A stretch of DNA of 64,000 nucleotides from assembly GCA_009760855.2 (NCBI GenBank), contig WPIO01000125.1, positions 1,134,439 through 1,198,438 of the forward strand, given 5' to 3'. This stretch comes from Cristatella mucedo. Lineage: Eukaryota; Bryozoa; Phylactolaemata; Cristatellidae. The notes below the pieces were generated by a model. It saw nothing but the letters and a program-made list of their open reading frames with translations. It was not told the origin of the DNA and searched no databases. Both the position numbers and the translations under genes were made by a program. This document shows positions 47,653 to 58,769 of this stretch, piece by piece (within the stretch, counting starts at the first letter, position 1; every line of letters starts with the position of its first letter).

Positions 47653-49411
47653 GTATGTACATTTGCACTCCTTTAGCTGCGGCTACCATCGATTATTGCA
47701 TTTGTCAATCATAGAGTATTGCTATGCCTCTTCGAATTTCTTAAAAAGTTTCTGGTTAAAAATTGAAACTATTCACTTATCTGTGTATGTAGTCAATTTA
47801 TGCTGGTTGCATTCGTACAAAATTCCCATTGTCTATACCACCCAAGAGGAACTAATAACAAATCGCATCAAATATGAATATGCAATAGCAACCTCGACCG
47901 GGCACTCTATACGTTTGCCTCACGTTGATCTGTTGGCGGACGCAGATGCCGACTAATCAGTCTCAGGTCTTGGTTGAAAGTTATTTGGGAAATTCCATGG
48001 TGAATGTTGTATCTGAAATAAATTTCAGTGAAGGCAGGAACACAATTTCCGCAATCAAACAAGCATAATTAATGCCCACTGTGGCAGAGGATATATATAT
48101 CCAATGCCGAGTAGGACGATACTCAAAAAGTGAGCTGCTTTTCAGTCGTCTCCAGTAAATTTCTTCCGACCACATTTGGCTTGATCACTGCTTTCACTCC
48201 CATGGTGAAGGTAAGCTCTGGAATCTAGCCGCCGCCTTTTTTAGGACGTTTTAATGGCTAGCCATGAACCATCATCTTTCAGATCTTCTTGCTCGCCCTT
48301 AAAGAAAGGCAAAAGTAAGGCATCTCTAGCAGCTTTCAGCACATGATTCTTCAGATTCGCAGTCCAGTAGAGCTCAGCTTTTTACCTCAAATCCTTAGCA
48401 CATACTAAAGAGCTCAGAATGTCAGGTGCTGGCAGGATGTTAGCCCTCGTCCAGCGACCTCTCACCCAGCGACCTCTCACCCAGCGACCTCTCACCCAGC
48501 GACCTCTCACCCAGCGACCCTGGGCAATCGAGAGCTGCTTTCACTGCAGCTCAGTGTCTGCTGCTGCTGCAATACTCTTGCTCTTGCACCAGATGATTAT
48601 TGCAGTCTTTTTTCGTGGCCGTCCTCCTTACCGCTTTGTCCCAATTAATGTTGCTTCAAGAGACTCTAATCAGGAGCTGTGGTTGGTTTACAATATTTTA
48701 ATGGCTACTCTGTTATGGCCGCAAAACGAGTGCAATAGCGCATCCCCACGCATGCACATTTTTTAAATGACTTTTTTCGTTGACTTGATGAATCGCCTAG
48801 GCCCTCCAATTAGCTTTGTCAGGCTCTGTGAGGTTCTGTTCCTGCTTAATAGCTTGCTGAGTAATGAGCTGATTGTAAGGCACACATAGCTCAAGCACGA
48901 TGCTAGTGCAAGGGCAGTCTTGCTTGATCTTAAGTTTTGTTTTGCTCTGTCAGTCCAACTGCTTTTGTAGACCACCCAGTACGTGTAGTGTCAACTAGAG
49001 AGGCTAGTAATTCATAAATGAATTTCGTGCGAGTGTCTTGCCGATTCATCTTGCCAGCAGCTGCTGTACTCTTCGGCTGCTAGTCTGTAGATGTCTACCT
49101 TTCGATCGTACGTTTAAGTAATGTGCGAGGCTGCCTAATTTACGCTTTGTATTTCCGAAATCCCAGCTTCCAAGCTTTTCTCTCTGCACAGCCAACACAA
49201 TAGAAGGAATAATAATGTATCTGCTGTGACTGAAGAGCTGCCTCGCGAAGCATGCATGCAAATCTGAGTGGTCAAGATTCAACAAAGAGCTCGATACTCA
49301 ATGAGGACCCGTGATGTCCTGAGTCGATTAGTAAAAATATGCATGCAACCAGCACTACCTTCCGGAGTGTTAAAAGCAGATGTTTTGGATCACAGCAGCT
49401 CTGCTTTGTAG
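47653..49411. other. Last intron
   Basis: Contains the 15-bp minisatellite at 48.45 kb; the rest is plain. Confidence 0.5.
48451..48522 (+). repeat. 15-bp minisatellite, about five copies
   Basis: The unit CCAGCGACCTCTCAC is repeated. It is in frame, reading LTQRP repeats, within a 115-codon open frame that lacks other coding support. Confidence 0.9.
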
Positions 49412-49579
49412 CAGCATTTGATGAGCTCTCATGATGGAACGGTTCTAGAAGACACTCGTAAGTCTCCACTTCCGTCTGCCCACGAGCAGCTGCTGCTCAA
49501 GAGATATCAGACTCGAAGGAACCAGGAATCTGCTGCCACTAGCAGTAGTTCAACAAAAGGGAAGCAGTTCTTCCTGTGA
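49412..49579 (+). CDS. Predicted terminal exon with stop
   Basis: The acceptor CTCTGCTTTGTAG precedes 55 codons and TGA. They contain SPLPSAHEQLLLKRYQTRRN and a Ser/Thr-rich C-terminus ending KGKQFFL. The phase is 0, matching 47,652. An AATAAA lies 417 bases after the stop. The exon closes the gene, whether it is the tail of the CCP or of a short separate gene starting near 45.8 kb. Confidence 0.55.
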   Translation, partial: QHLMSSHDGTVLEDTRKSPLPSAHEQLLLKRYQTRRNQESAATSSSSTKGKQFFL

Positions 49580-49995
49580 CTCTGGCCCATCGTAGCCATC
49601 AACGAAAAATCGTGACTAGTACTGAGCCGATGTCGCCACTTCTCTTGCCAACTGCTTTCTATGAGACTACTTAGTTAATTGTCTAGTAGTCTGACAAGGA
49701 TCGAAGGTGCTCAGTTATCCACAAAACCATGAACTTACGGGTGTGTCGTGAAGGTGCTTGAGAGTTTGCCATGCAGTGTGAAGCTCACTTGAGTGGGCCG
49801 CACAGCATTGTCAACAGTATTAGGTGACTGCTTGAGTGCTCGACAACACAGCTGCAGGAGGCAGGAGCGGCAGTTTTTGGCAACACCCTCCTGCCACTCG
49901 CTGTACATATCTGTGTGCCCATCACCCATCAACTGTTAATCTTTTAGGGATGGGACAAGCTAGGTCACTTGTGATTTAACTGTACTATCCTAACA

Positions 49996-50001
49996 AATAA
50001 A
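49996..50001 (+). terminator. Polyadenylation signal AATAAA
   Basis: This is a canonical hexamer about 420 bases past the predicted stop at 49,579, a normal 3' UTR length. A T/GT-rich stretch (TTTTATATGTGT) follows. No other good signal lies between the stop and here. Confidence 0.45.
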
Positions 50002-50342
50002 TCATGCTTTTATATGTGTCGCCTGTCTGTCGTCTACATGGATGCTTCTCGAATCCATTAACACAGTTCCTTACCCTGGAAGAAGAAAGCACAGTGGCAG
50101 TCCAAGATGTTGTTTGGCGGTTTGCTGGGCTTTATTTTTTATGGATGATTTCCCCCCCCCCCCAACGTTATGGTATGGCTAGCACCCTTCGGGGACCCGG
50201 TTTAACAAGTATTTACTCTGAAGTGATACACAAATGACCACTCAAAGTTTTCGGAAGAAAGTAGATCTTCTATTTTATTATTTGTATTATTAGATTTGTT
50301 GCTAATTGCTTTCTAGAATAAGCCCTCAAGCATATACCCCTA

Positions 50343-51330
50343 TCACATGTTTACGTTATCTTTTCCTTGGAAATGTCGTTCAAAGTCTAGTGTGTCCCGG
50401 TAAAAACGCTCGCCTTCCTCCTTGCAGCAAGCTGGCGTGTTATTCTTGAATTTTATAAGATGGGCATCGCTGATACGAACTTTGAAGGGCATTGTGCATC
50501 CTATTATGATGCAGTTCTTTGTAAGAGCCAGAACCAGCTGCTGCTGGTTTTCAGCCCTGTGAAACCAGCAGAGAAACCGTGAAACACTGTAGCTAAACTG
50601 TTCGCAGCCACTTTCTGTGTCCTGTTCAGCTTCTTGGCGAAGTGGTCTCATTCAATGATCTTCTTTAGTTACGGTCCTAAGAAAATATCAGCTTTGACCT
50701 TTGCAAATGGACAGACATCTCGGAGGCAAGAAGCTAATCCATCGCTTTGAGCCGTGATAAATTGTTTGATGTGGCCTAACTTGATGTGCAGTTCTGACAT
50801 CAGCACCTTTCGAGGTCTACCAGTGGCTCTGAGCCACAGGGAGAGGCATGGAGTTGTTGAAGGGGCTTGGCACAGGGACCTCAGCTCCGTGTGGAACTGG
50901 GGCGATAGATGCATGAATGTATGGATTCATGATGGCTCGTGCGCTATTGCCCGTTCGACGTTTGAAGTGTTCACAAGGCAGAAGTAGCAATCGATTACCA
51001 CAAAATGTTTAGGATAGGAAACTTCATGGCTCCCATCTTTCCTGTACCATCTTGTTAACATTTCAGAATTATAGTAAATAAAATGATATTTCACTCATGA
51101 CCTAATGTTGTGAAATGAATTCCATGTTGCGGGCATCAATTGTTCATCTTCTTCAAGAGTTCTCTTCCAGTGCTTGCTTGTAAAATTAAGTGTCCCGCTT
51201 TTCTGGATCCCCGACAGACATGCTAAAGTATGTTTTGTAGGCCTTGCACATCTTTACAGATGCTTTCACGAGGTCCTTTCTCGCTCTTGTCTTGATAAAC
51301 TGCCCACGCATGCTGCAAAATGCATATGCT
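50343..51330 (-). pseudogene. Broken coding relic of a repeat-associated protein family
   Basis: Minus-strand frames carry KTRARKDLVKASVKMCKAYK near 51.3 kb, then LHIKLGHIKQFITAQ with PFAKVKADIFLGP near 50.7 kb, then EEGERFYRDTLDFERHFQGK and DNVNM near 50.35 kb. The order and wording resemble a widely dispersed invertebrate repeat protein with LG-MK-FVKAL, IKEGIFVGPQ and HGERFHQD...RYQGKW motifs, from memory. I cannot name its superfamily. Stops and shifts show it is dead. Confidence 0.55.
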
Positions 51331-53482
51331 GGATGCAAGCTCTTGATACTATGTCAATCAAATATTCACTATTCGCTTACTCTGCGATAGCATAAACTTA
51401 AATGCTCATTTTAAGACCCTCGCACTGTTACATTTCCGTTGAGACTTCTCTATAGTGTGGTGCCCAAGTATTGTTAAGTAGCCCTGGGCGGCTGTAGTGC
51501 GATATGGCCCGCTTGGGAGGTAACCAGGCTTGGCAAAGCCTTTACTCTGATTTAGGATATTAGCGACGACGCTCAACGACCTTGCTAGTCGCTTAGGCAA
51601 AGTTCATGGGTAGCCCTGGAATCCTGCGCTGAGTGTTCCCATCACTCAGTACTCGCATCCTGAAGAACGGATGGATGGCTGGCGTTTCCGGACGAAGCGA
51701 CCAGCTTCGGAAGGCCACGCGAAACTTTTATAGCTAAGTGCTCGTTTTTAAGTGGCCGAATATTCTGCGCTCCCCAAGTAGTCTTCGTTCTTAGGGCGCC
51801 CCTTGGCAGCAGCTATCGGCAAGCTGAGGCGTGCTTCGTGTGCTTGTCTCCGTTAGGCAGTCGCTCGTACGTCTGGCGATCGATTGGTTAGCGGTACTTT
51901 ACCCTACTTACTTGTACTTACTAATCCGGGCAAGGGCACAGTGCATAACCTACGTGTGAAGCTGAAGTCTTCATCATGCCTGACAGCAAACCGGAGAATT
52001 TCATGCTATCAGTGTCCAGAGCAAAGAAGGAAATTGTTTGTGTAACAGTGTCTATTTTCTAGTTAGTTTAGGCATAGAGGATTAAGAAAATCACTTTTAC
52101 CCAAGGAGACGACTGAAATTGTTACATCGTGAAGCTTATATAATTCTTTGAAGTTCATAACAGCACTCCCATAGTGGGGTTTTTTGAAAAATATTTCTTA
52201 ATTTTGGTTTCGAAGTGTGGCAGAAAAACAAACCCAGCAAGTTATGTGGCTTGATTTGGATCATTTTTATCAGTTCGCATGGTGGTACGAACTTCATACG
52301 CATGCTCCTAACCAGCCGGATTAACAGGCTTCGCATAGGGTTCATAGCTATCGGGAAAGCGGTATGAAGTCACGTTCTGTCTTTATTGATACTTTGTTGC
52401 CAGTTTCGCTTGCATTTGACTCGTCTCAAAACCTATTAAGGCGGACAATTCATAGATTATATTCCGGGTATTTAATACCAATGGATTTTCCTGTTAAAAG
52501 ATAGATACTGAGAAGATTCAATGCATCCTTTACACTACATTTTTCATTTCGTGGAAGCAAATTAAGGTCTCTAATGGCGCTATTCATATATATAGTATTA
52601 TAATTAGGAAAATAGTTAAACCAATTGTAAATACAATGCGTTCAATTGTATCTGTGAATATTATCTGTAACGCTAGAAATGAAGGACTAAGCTTTGATCG
52701 AGATCATAAGCTGTTGTTGAATCTAGTTGTTGGTTCATTCCAGAGATGCCAAGGCAAGATTAACTTGCAATTATCGATACTTATCACAGTATCGTGTACT
52801 TTAAAGACACAGTGTTTCTAGCTTGGCAAAGTCTCTAGCTTTGAACGCAAGTTTTGTAAGTCAATCCACTAGTTATAAGGTTAGAAGTTGTGTTGTTTGA
52901 TTCTGGGTCTAGCGAACTTGTTAGCAGGCCTTTAAGGGTAGGACTTGTGATTCGTGATTTATAGTGAAAATCTGGTCCTCAAGAGTCATGAGCGGTTGAT
53001 TTGGCTTTTGCTGGACCTGGTTTGTATAATGAACACTAGATTATTTCTTTACCTGTGCTTGATCGAATCAGCTGCGATAGGAGTCCTGGCTGTATCGCTC
53101 TCACATATTTAGTAAACCTTCATTTGTACGTAACGTGGTGCACTAGCTCATATTTTTATTGAGTGTGCCTTTGTGAATCTAGCTGGCAGAGAGGTATTCA
53201 TTTGGAAAGACCAAGCATAACGATTCAATCGTAACCTTTACATGTAAGAACTTGTACACCAAGACACTACTAAAAGTAACACTAGATTTGTGCTGTGATA
53301 TGCATTTCCAGCCAAACTCTGATGTCACGTAAAGTGATCCTGTTTAGTTCATTCCTGTTTCTAGAGAATGACATATCTGCATTCATTGTTGGCGATCCCT
53401 TTTGGGTCGTCAGAGAAATGATGACGCGTAATGACCTCTCATGGGTCAAGTCAAAATGGCGACGTATTGTGATCTGTCCTTG
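51331..53482. other. Intergenic, nothing recognised
   Basis: No open frame with coding character and no placed repeat, between the broken repeat-protein relic and a SINE-B. Confidence 0.5.
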
Positions 53483-53640
53483 TTTGGCCCAGGGGATAAG
53501 GTGCTTGCTTTTGATGACAGAGGTCAAAGTGCTCACTTTTGATGACTTGAGCTCATGGGCTCGAACTCTGCGGCATTTGCCAAGCACCCGGATAGAGATT
53601 CGATTCTCTTAAGGTGCCATCCAAATGAATTATATTTTTT
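53483..53640 (+). mobile_element. SINE-B with internal duplication
   Basis: The head TTGGCCCAGGGGATAAGGTG is followed by a repeated TGCT(C)ACTTTTGATGA-type segment, then CATGGGCTCGAACTCTGCGG and AGAGATTCGATTCTCTTAAG. The repeat separates the A- and B-box regions more than usual. Confidence 0.72.
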
Positions 53641-53654
53641 GACAAGATGCCTAT

Positions 53655-53980
53655 GATGAATTTTTCCGGCAAGCAAGAGGAACTCACTTCCACTATTCTT
53701 ACGCAACGTCATCAAGTCTCCTGCTGCCGAATGTGGCACATCTTTTTTAGCCGTACTGAGCTACTACTTTCATGCATCTGACTACCTCGACTGTCCTCCT
53801 GAATCAGCTGTGCTTCTCACTTTCTCTTTGTCGCATGAGATAAAATCTGTTGGCTGCCAAATGCGTATCAAAAGCCGCTTGGGCTTTGAGTAAAGGCTAA
53901 AGAAAACTTTCGTGCATAACGCTCACGTACTCGTTGTGGCTTTGTGGGGTTAGAGACAGAAATACATTCCATTACAAGCG
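53655..53980 (+). mobile_element. L-2 LINE 3' end
   Basis: From CACTATTCTTACGCAACGTC through GACTACCTCGACTGTCCTCC to GGTTAGAGACAGAAATACATTCC, this follows the L-2 3' region. It lies directly after a SINE-B copy. Confidence 0.75.
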
Positions 53981-54261
53981 GTCAGAGGACATGGCAATCA
54001 GTCGAGCCTGCGAGGATGCTCTTACAACAGAAGTCCTTGGCCAATGAAACCATTGCATGAGTACGACAATCATAACTCAAACGGTTTGGTAATTCAAAAC
54101 TCGACATTTACTTTGTTCGTACACTTTAATTTGAGTTCGTCTTGTTATCGTATCTCTATCTTCTCGTGCCTCTCCATGCGAACGGAAGAGAAGTAATTTT
54201 GTTTACCTCGTAGTGCATACCAATACTGCCATTGCGATACTGCAGGCAGATGCTGTGTCCG

Positions 54262-54401
54262 TTCTCATTACTCTGCTTCATAATTTGGCTGTTGCCACAT
54301 GCAAACATTTACGTATGTCCACCCTACTTTCAGCCAAGTATCCGCAGATAAGGAAGCGTACGAGTCACTACATCAAGACTACGTACATCGTTTTGGCATA
54401 G
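54262..54401 (+). pseudogene. Truncated inverted copy of DEGS exon start plus intron end
   Basis: A CCTACTTTCAG acceptor is followed by AKYPQIRKRTSHYIKTTYIV and then a TAG. This parallels AKYPQIKKLMGHDVRIAYIV at the start of the DEGS exon on the other strand near 62.2 kb. Similarity also covers about 50 bases of intron before the acceptor (TAATTTGG.TGTTGC...). It is therefore a DNA-level duplicate, not a retrocopy. It stops within about 25 codons and is followed 80 bases later by an L-1 LINE. It has no histidine box, so it cannot make an active enzyme. Confidence 0.8.
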
Positions 54402-54478
54402 TACATAGCTCGGACTGTGCTACGGCCTGGACTCGTAAGAGACAGTGAACTTCGAACTGCTAGGCCATTTCAACTAAA

Positions 54479-55503
54479 ATTGATGAAATCCGATCATGGA
54501 TGGCAGCAAATTTTCTAAAACTAAACGATGATAAAACTAACTTACTAGTTATGGGCAAACCTAGTGTTATTCAGAAATTGGAAAGGCTGACTTTCAAAAT
54601 TGGCTCTGCCAGCATATCTCCAGTTGCATCAGCTCGAAATCTAGGTGTCATATTCCAAAGCGACCTCTCGTTAGACGACCACATCAGCTCCACAGTCAAA
54701 TCAGCCTATTTTCAGCTTCATAACATTGCTAAAATTAGGGCTTGTTTAGATAAGGATACCACGTCCAAGTTGGTCCATGCATTCGTGACATCCCGTCTCG
54801 ACTTCTGCAACTCACTGCTTACTGGCCTACCAGCATGTGCGATCAGGCGATTGCAGCTGGTGCAAAACTCTGCAGCTAGGCTTGTCTGTCGTGAGCGTCG
54901 CAGTTGCCACATTACTCCACTTCTCGCCGACCTGCACTGGTTACCAGTCAAGCAACGGATTGACTTCAAGGTTTTGTCGCTCACTTTTAGGTCTCTTCAT
55001 TCTATGGCTCCAGCCTATCTTTCAGAGATACTACCCCATCAGGCAAAGCATCGTACCACTCGCTTTTCGGAATCCAACAGTCTAGAAATACCTCGTACAA
55101 ACCTTAAATCCTTTGGAGACCGTGCATTTAGCTCGTATGCTCCCAAAGCCTGGAACTCCCTCCCGACCAGCATCAGATCATCCCCTGACCTGACCACATT
55201 TAAAAGAAACTTAAAAACATACCTATTTAGGACAGCATTTAGTGGGTCCTTGTGATTCGTCCTCGATGTGCTTATGCGTGCTGACACTGTTCATGCTGCC
55301 ACTAACCACATTTGCATGCTGACCCAGTGCATGTAACCCCTAACCATGTTATTCATTTTGTTTGTTTTTCAAGCATGATTTTACTTACTATTCTATTGCG
55401 TATCACTTTGCAGCAAATGTAAAGCGCCTAGAAAGAGATTGAGTTCTCTGAGGGCGCTTTATCAAGTGCAATATTATTATTATTATTATTATTATTATTA
55501 AAA
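54479..55503 (+). mobile_element. L-1 LINE, best preserved 3' part
   Basis: The copy starts just after the reverse-transcriptase active site and has an unbroken 251-residue frame. It contains NDDKTNLLVMGKP, LQLVQNSAARLVCRERR and LHWLPVKQRIDFKVLSLTF and ends FRTAFSGSL. The usual 3' UTR, AAAGCGCCTAGAAAGAGATT and (ATT)n follow. It lies 80 bases after the DEGS fragment. Confidence 0.92.
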
Positions 55504-55902
55504 GTATCTTAAGAAAAAGCCTCGGTGACCGTACAGGCGGCTCAGGCAGACTCTGAGCTCCGGACCACCCAAGGTCGCACACACCAAAGTTTCAGTAAAA
55601 ACATCCTGAGCTCAGCTCCAAGGCAGTTATTACGCTGTGTTTTTGAGAAAAACTCTAAGCATTGATCGTGTGGCCAATGCACAATCGAAAGTCACGAACT
55701 TTTGACTATTCAGTGTCCATCTTCCAAAGAGATTACACACACGCGCCCGCGCACATACTAACGCATACGGTGCCAGCCTGGCTCAAGTTTAGGGCGACAA
55801 GAGCTGTTCGGCGGGAAAAGTGCCAGTGGAACAGCGACGGATCAATTCCTTACCGTAGCGGCCCACGGTGCCGGGCCCAGCCCCACTAAGCTCTTGCCCC
55901 AT

Positions 55903-56545
55903 TGTAGCGATTAGTTCTTTCAAATCAGAGCGATACTCCTTCTTCGCCTTTGGCTGCGTTTCGACGCCGTCGCTGGCATTTGCTGGACTCGTTTTCTCTA
56001 GAAGCGAGGGAGGAGGGAGGGCTCTTCGTCAGCGATTGACGGGACAGAGCGAGGCAGCGCCCGGAAAATTCGGTGGACGCCACCAAATACGGTCGAATAG
56101 CGCCCGAAGCTCGCATTTTGTGTTTATGCGTACGTGCGCTTGGTACCGGCGTAGGGATTTGCCGGGGCGAACTAGAGTTTGTCCGGTGCAGTGTTGGGAG
56201 GGATTGCCGTCGTCGGCGAAACGGCCCTCAGTGATCCTGCCTTTGCCAAGGTGGAGGCCGAATCATTGTTCTTCGGTCAGGAGATAGATTCCGCTCGTTC
56301 GGGGCCGCTCCATCTATTCAAGGTCGCTCCCCGCTATAGACGTAGGCTGGCTAAGTGCGGGGGAACTATTCCCCCCCCCCCATGCGTGCTTGTTTCGTTG
56401 ACAGCCTGCGAGGAGTGTGAAGATGAAACTGAACTAGACGCGCAGTGACATTGTGCGCTTGCGAATAAAGCTCGGTAAAATCCGCTACTCGTGTATTATG
56501 TGTGTCTTTCCAATTCACGCCGCGAGCACACGACCCCTTATTAAC
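55903..56545 (+). mobile_element. Probable solo LTR of an LTR retrotransposon
   Basis: A GC-rich block starts TGTAGCGATTAG. It contains AATAAAGCTCGG (56,464) as a polyadenylation site and is followed at 56,556 by TTGGCGCCAGAAACG, which resembles the primer-binding site after Ty3/Gypsy- or BEL-type LTRs. No gag or pol frame and no second LTR are seen. The exact 3' boundary (no clear CA end) is uncertain. Confidence 0.45.
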
Positions 56546-56571
56546 GGTAAGTAGGTTGGCGCCAGAAACGC

Positions 56572-58769
56572 TCTTTCGTGCGGCCACCTCTTATCGCCCG
56601 CGGACGCGAACCGTATCGCATTCGGCAGTAGGCTACGCCGCTTGATAAGCGGCAGGTTACGCCTCCTTCGCTAAGCCCTCGGCATTACACATACATGCGA
56701 ACAGGTGCGCTCGACTTTCAAACAGTTACAATGGGCCTGTAGACATCCCGAAGCCGATTTCGGGAAGACATCGCTTCCAGCGTAGCACTGCAACGTCAGC
56801 ACCTTTCGGGTAAAAAAAAGACAAAAACCGCACACGTTCTGCAAGAAAGTTCTTTTGGGAAAATAGCACGCGTTGCTTTGCAGCTGACATAAGTCTTTGC
56901 AGCCACAAGAAATTCGCATAGCACAGCTACTCACGTTGGGCCTGCAGCGTTCAAGCTGTAAGATTTGCTCTGAAATTTGTGCTAGAGGATTCGCTCTGAA
57001 AGTCGTCGCAGCTGTGTAGACTCGAAGCAGCCTGAAGAACCACGCGCTACCAGCCCTCCCCCGCCTTGAGCGCAACTGGTAGTCGCGCAAATGCTGCGGC
57101 TTAAGTTCCCGAGGAAGAATTTGGCCGGAGGTCACGAAGGTGAGCCGCGATGGCGCACTAGGTAAGGCGGTTGCTTTTTACGACCTTGGTCCCGATGTCG
57201 TGGGTTCGAATCCTGCGGCGGGCGATCCTTTATTGCCACTGCAAGCGGTGGTGATAGCCATAAAGGCTCTTCTGACGCTATACAAAACAGGCTGTTAAAT
57301 AAGATAGTATAATATTAGTATAATAATAATGTAGCCTTCGCCCTACAGAGCTGTTATTCATTCGAGCAAATAGTGGTTTCTAGGCTAGCCTATTAAGAAC
57401 TAGATTTCATCGCTGCTCAGTATACAGGTCGGTTGGCGATAAAGATTTTGTGACCGTAGCCGCTACTGCGACTGTGTTTTGTACTTTAAGTTGCCCTCTC
57501 GTTCCGAGCTCCGCAAGCCGTCCAGCCTTCAATAGGCAGCGGCTGGCCGGACCGCCGAAATATCCAAGTGATGGCAGGATTCAAACTACGGGGGTTTGGG
57601 CCAGAATCCTAGCAATGACCAAAGAAGGGTGGCTCAACGATTAAACGCGCGAGCGGCTACTGCGGAAACGCTTAGGCAGTCACCCCGATAAAAAACAACG
57701 AGGTCGCGAGCATTTCCACCAGTCGCACCTTTGGCTGCAGCGCCCGTGCGGGCGAGCATGGGCTGCGGCGGCCGACGCGGTAGCTCGTAGCTGGCGCTCG
57801 GCGCGGGTCACAAGCGCAGCATATGCAGCTCTTATATCTGGCTCTCCCCTTCTCTGGTGGCAGACGTCTCCCATGGAGGCATGCGAATGCAAGCTTCCCT
57901 GGCTGCGCCGACTTGGCCTCCATCAGTCATCGTCGTTCCATCAGTCATCATCGGCGCACTCTCATCGGTAGCCACACTACTACACGCTACAGATATCGAA
58001 GGCGGCTGCTAGCGTGCGAATGCAAAGAAATGGTCACCTTTATTGTACACAAGGGCCGCTTTTCTCGGGTTCTCTCGTATCGGGCCGACGTAAGGACACG
58101 CTGCTTGAGAAATGAACACCTCGGGCTGCTGCGTGTAAACTACTCGAATCTTGCTCTCGCGACAGTCACATTTCGACTACGATGTGAACTTCGAACTTTC
58201 TCCAAGAGAAGTCGTCACGTCCTCAAGACGGTGTAAGTCGAAAGTAAAGGTGAAGACGCCGATGACTCATCGCAGTTACTTTTGAGCTATAGCACGATCG
58301 GCATTTAGCTCGGTATCGAATAGATCGGCGCAGCGCCGCTTAAACTTTGGATAGCGGCCTCGCTGGATTTCGACGCCTCGGTCAGCCTTCGTGTGCCATT
58401 CTCTGCCTGTCCTTCACCTCGTCCGCCTTCGCTTTCGCATTAGATCTCAGCACTCTCGCATAAGGTCCGATAGCAGGATCAAACAAAAAGCTCCATAGAA
58501 CAGCTAGCCAGGAGTTGTGGCTCGGAATTGTGTTGTAAAATTCCGGGGCAATCTTTCGCAGCTAAAGCAGAAAACGGATCGCAGTTTTCATGATTGCTGA
58601 TCAATAAGTCTGCATTTCGGTTAAGGTACCGCTCACTTGACTAGGCTTGCTATTGGCAGGATACTTCAAGAGCTAGGAGTCTCTTTAGTATTCTAATTTA
58701 AAGTCAACATTCTTGTGGAAAAAATAATAAAGACTATCGCTTCAAGCAAGTGGGTCCCTAATATTAGAT
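56572..58769. other. GC-rich intergenic block
   Basis: Rich in CG dinucleotides and long chance frames (for example 57,823-58,236 +). It holds one SINE-A. It could be LTR-element interior, an unmethylated promoter-like region, or both; no gene start is seen. Confidence 0.4.
57145..57312 (+). mobile_element. SINE-A, youngest-looking copy
   Basis: The head is GATGGCGCACTAGGTAAGGC with a perfect B box GGTTCGAATCC. The body is GCAAGCGGTGGTGATAGCCA and AGGCTCTTCTGACGCTATAC, and it ends CTGTTAAATAAG. The intact B box makes it the best model for the family's tRNA-like head. Confidence 0.85.

Noticed and set aside
55868-56287. 139-codon + frame
   Set aside because: It overlaps the probable LTR and shows no gag or other recognisable protein.
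57145-57230. Possible functional tRNA gene
   Set aside because: It has A- and B-box-like parts, but no cloverleaf could be drawn and the same unit repeats elsewhere as SINE-A.
57823-58236. 137-codon + frame in GC-rich DNA
   Set aside because: GC-rich sequence lowers stop frequency; there are no motifs, and the composition is irregular.
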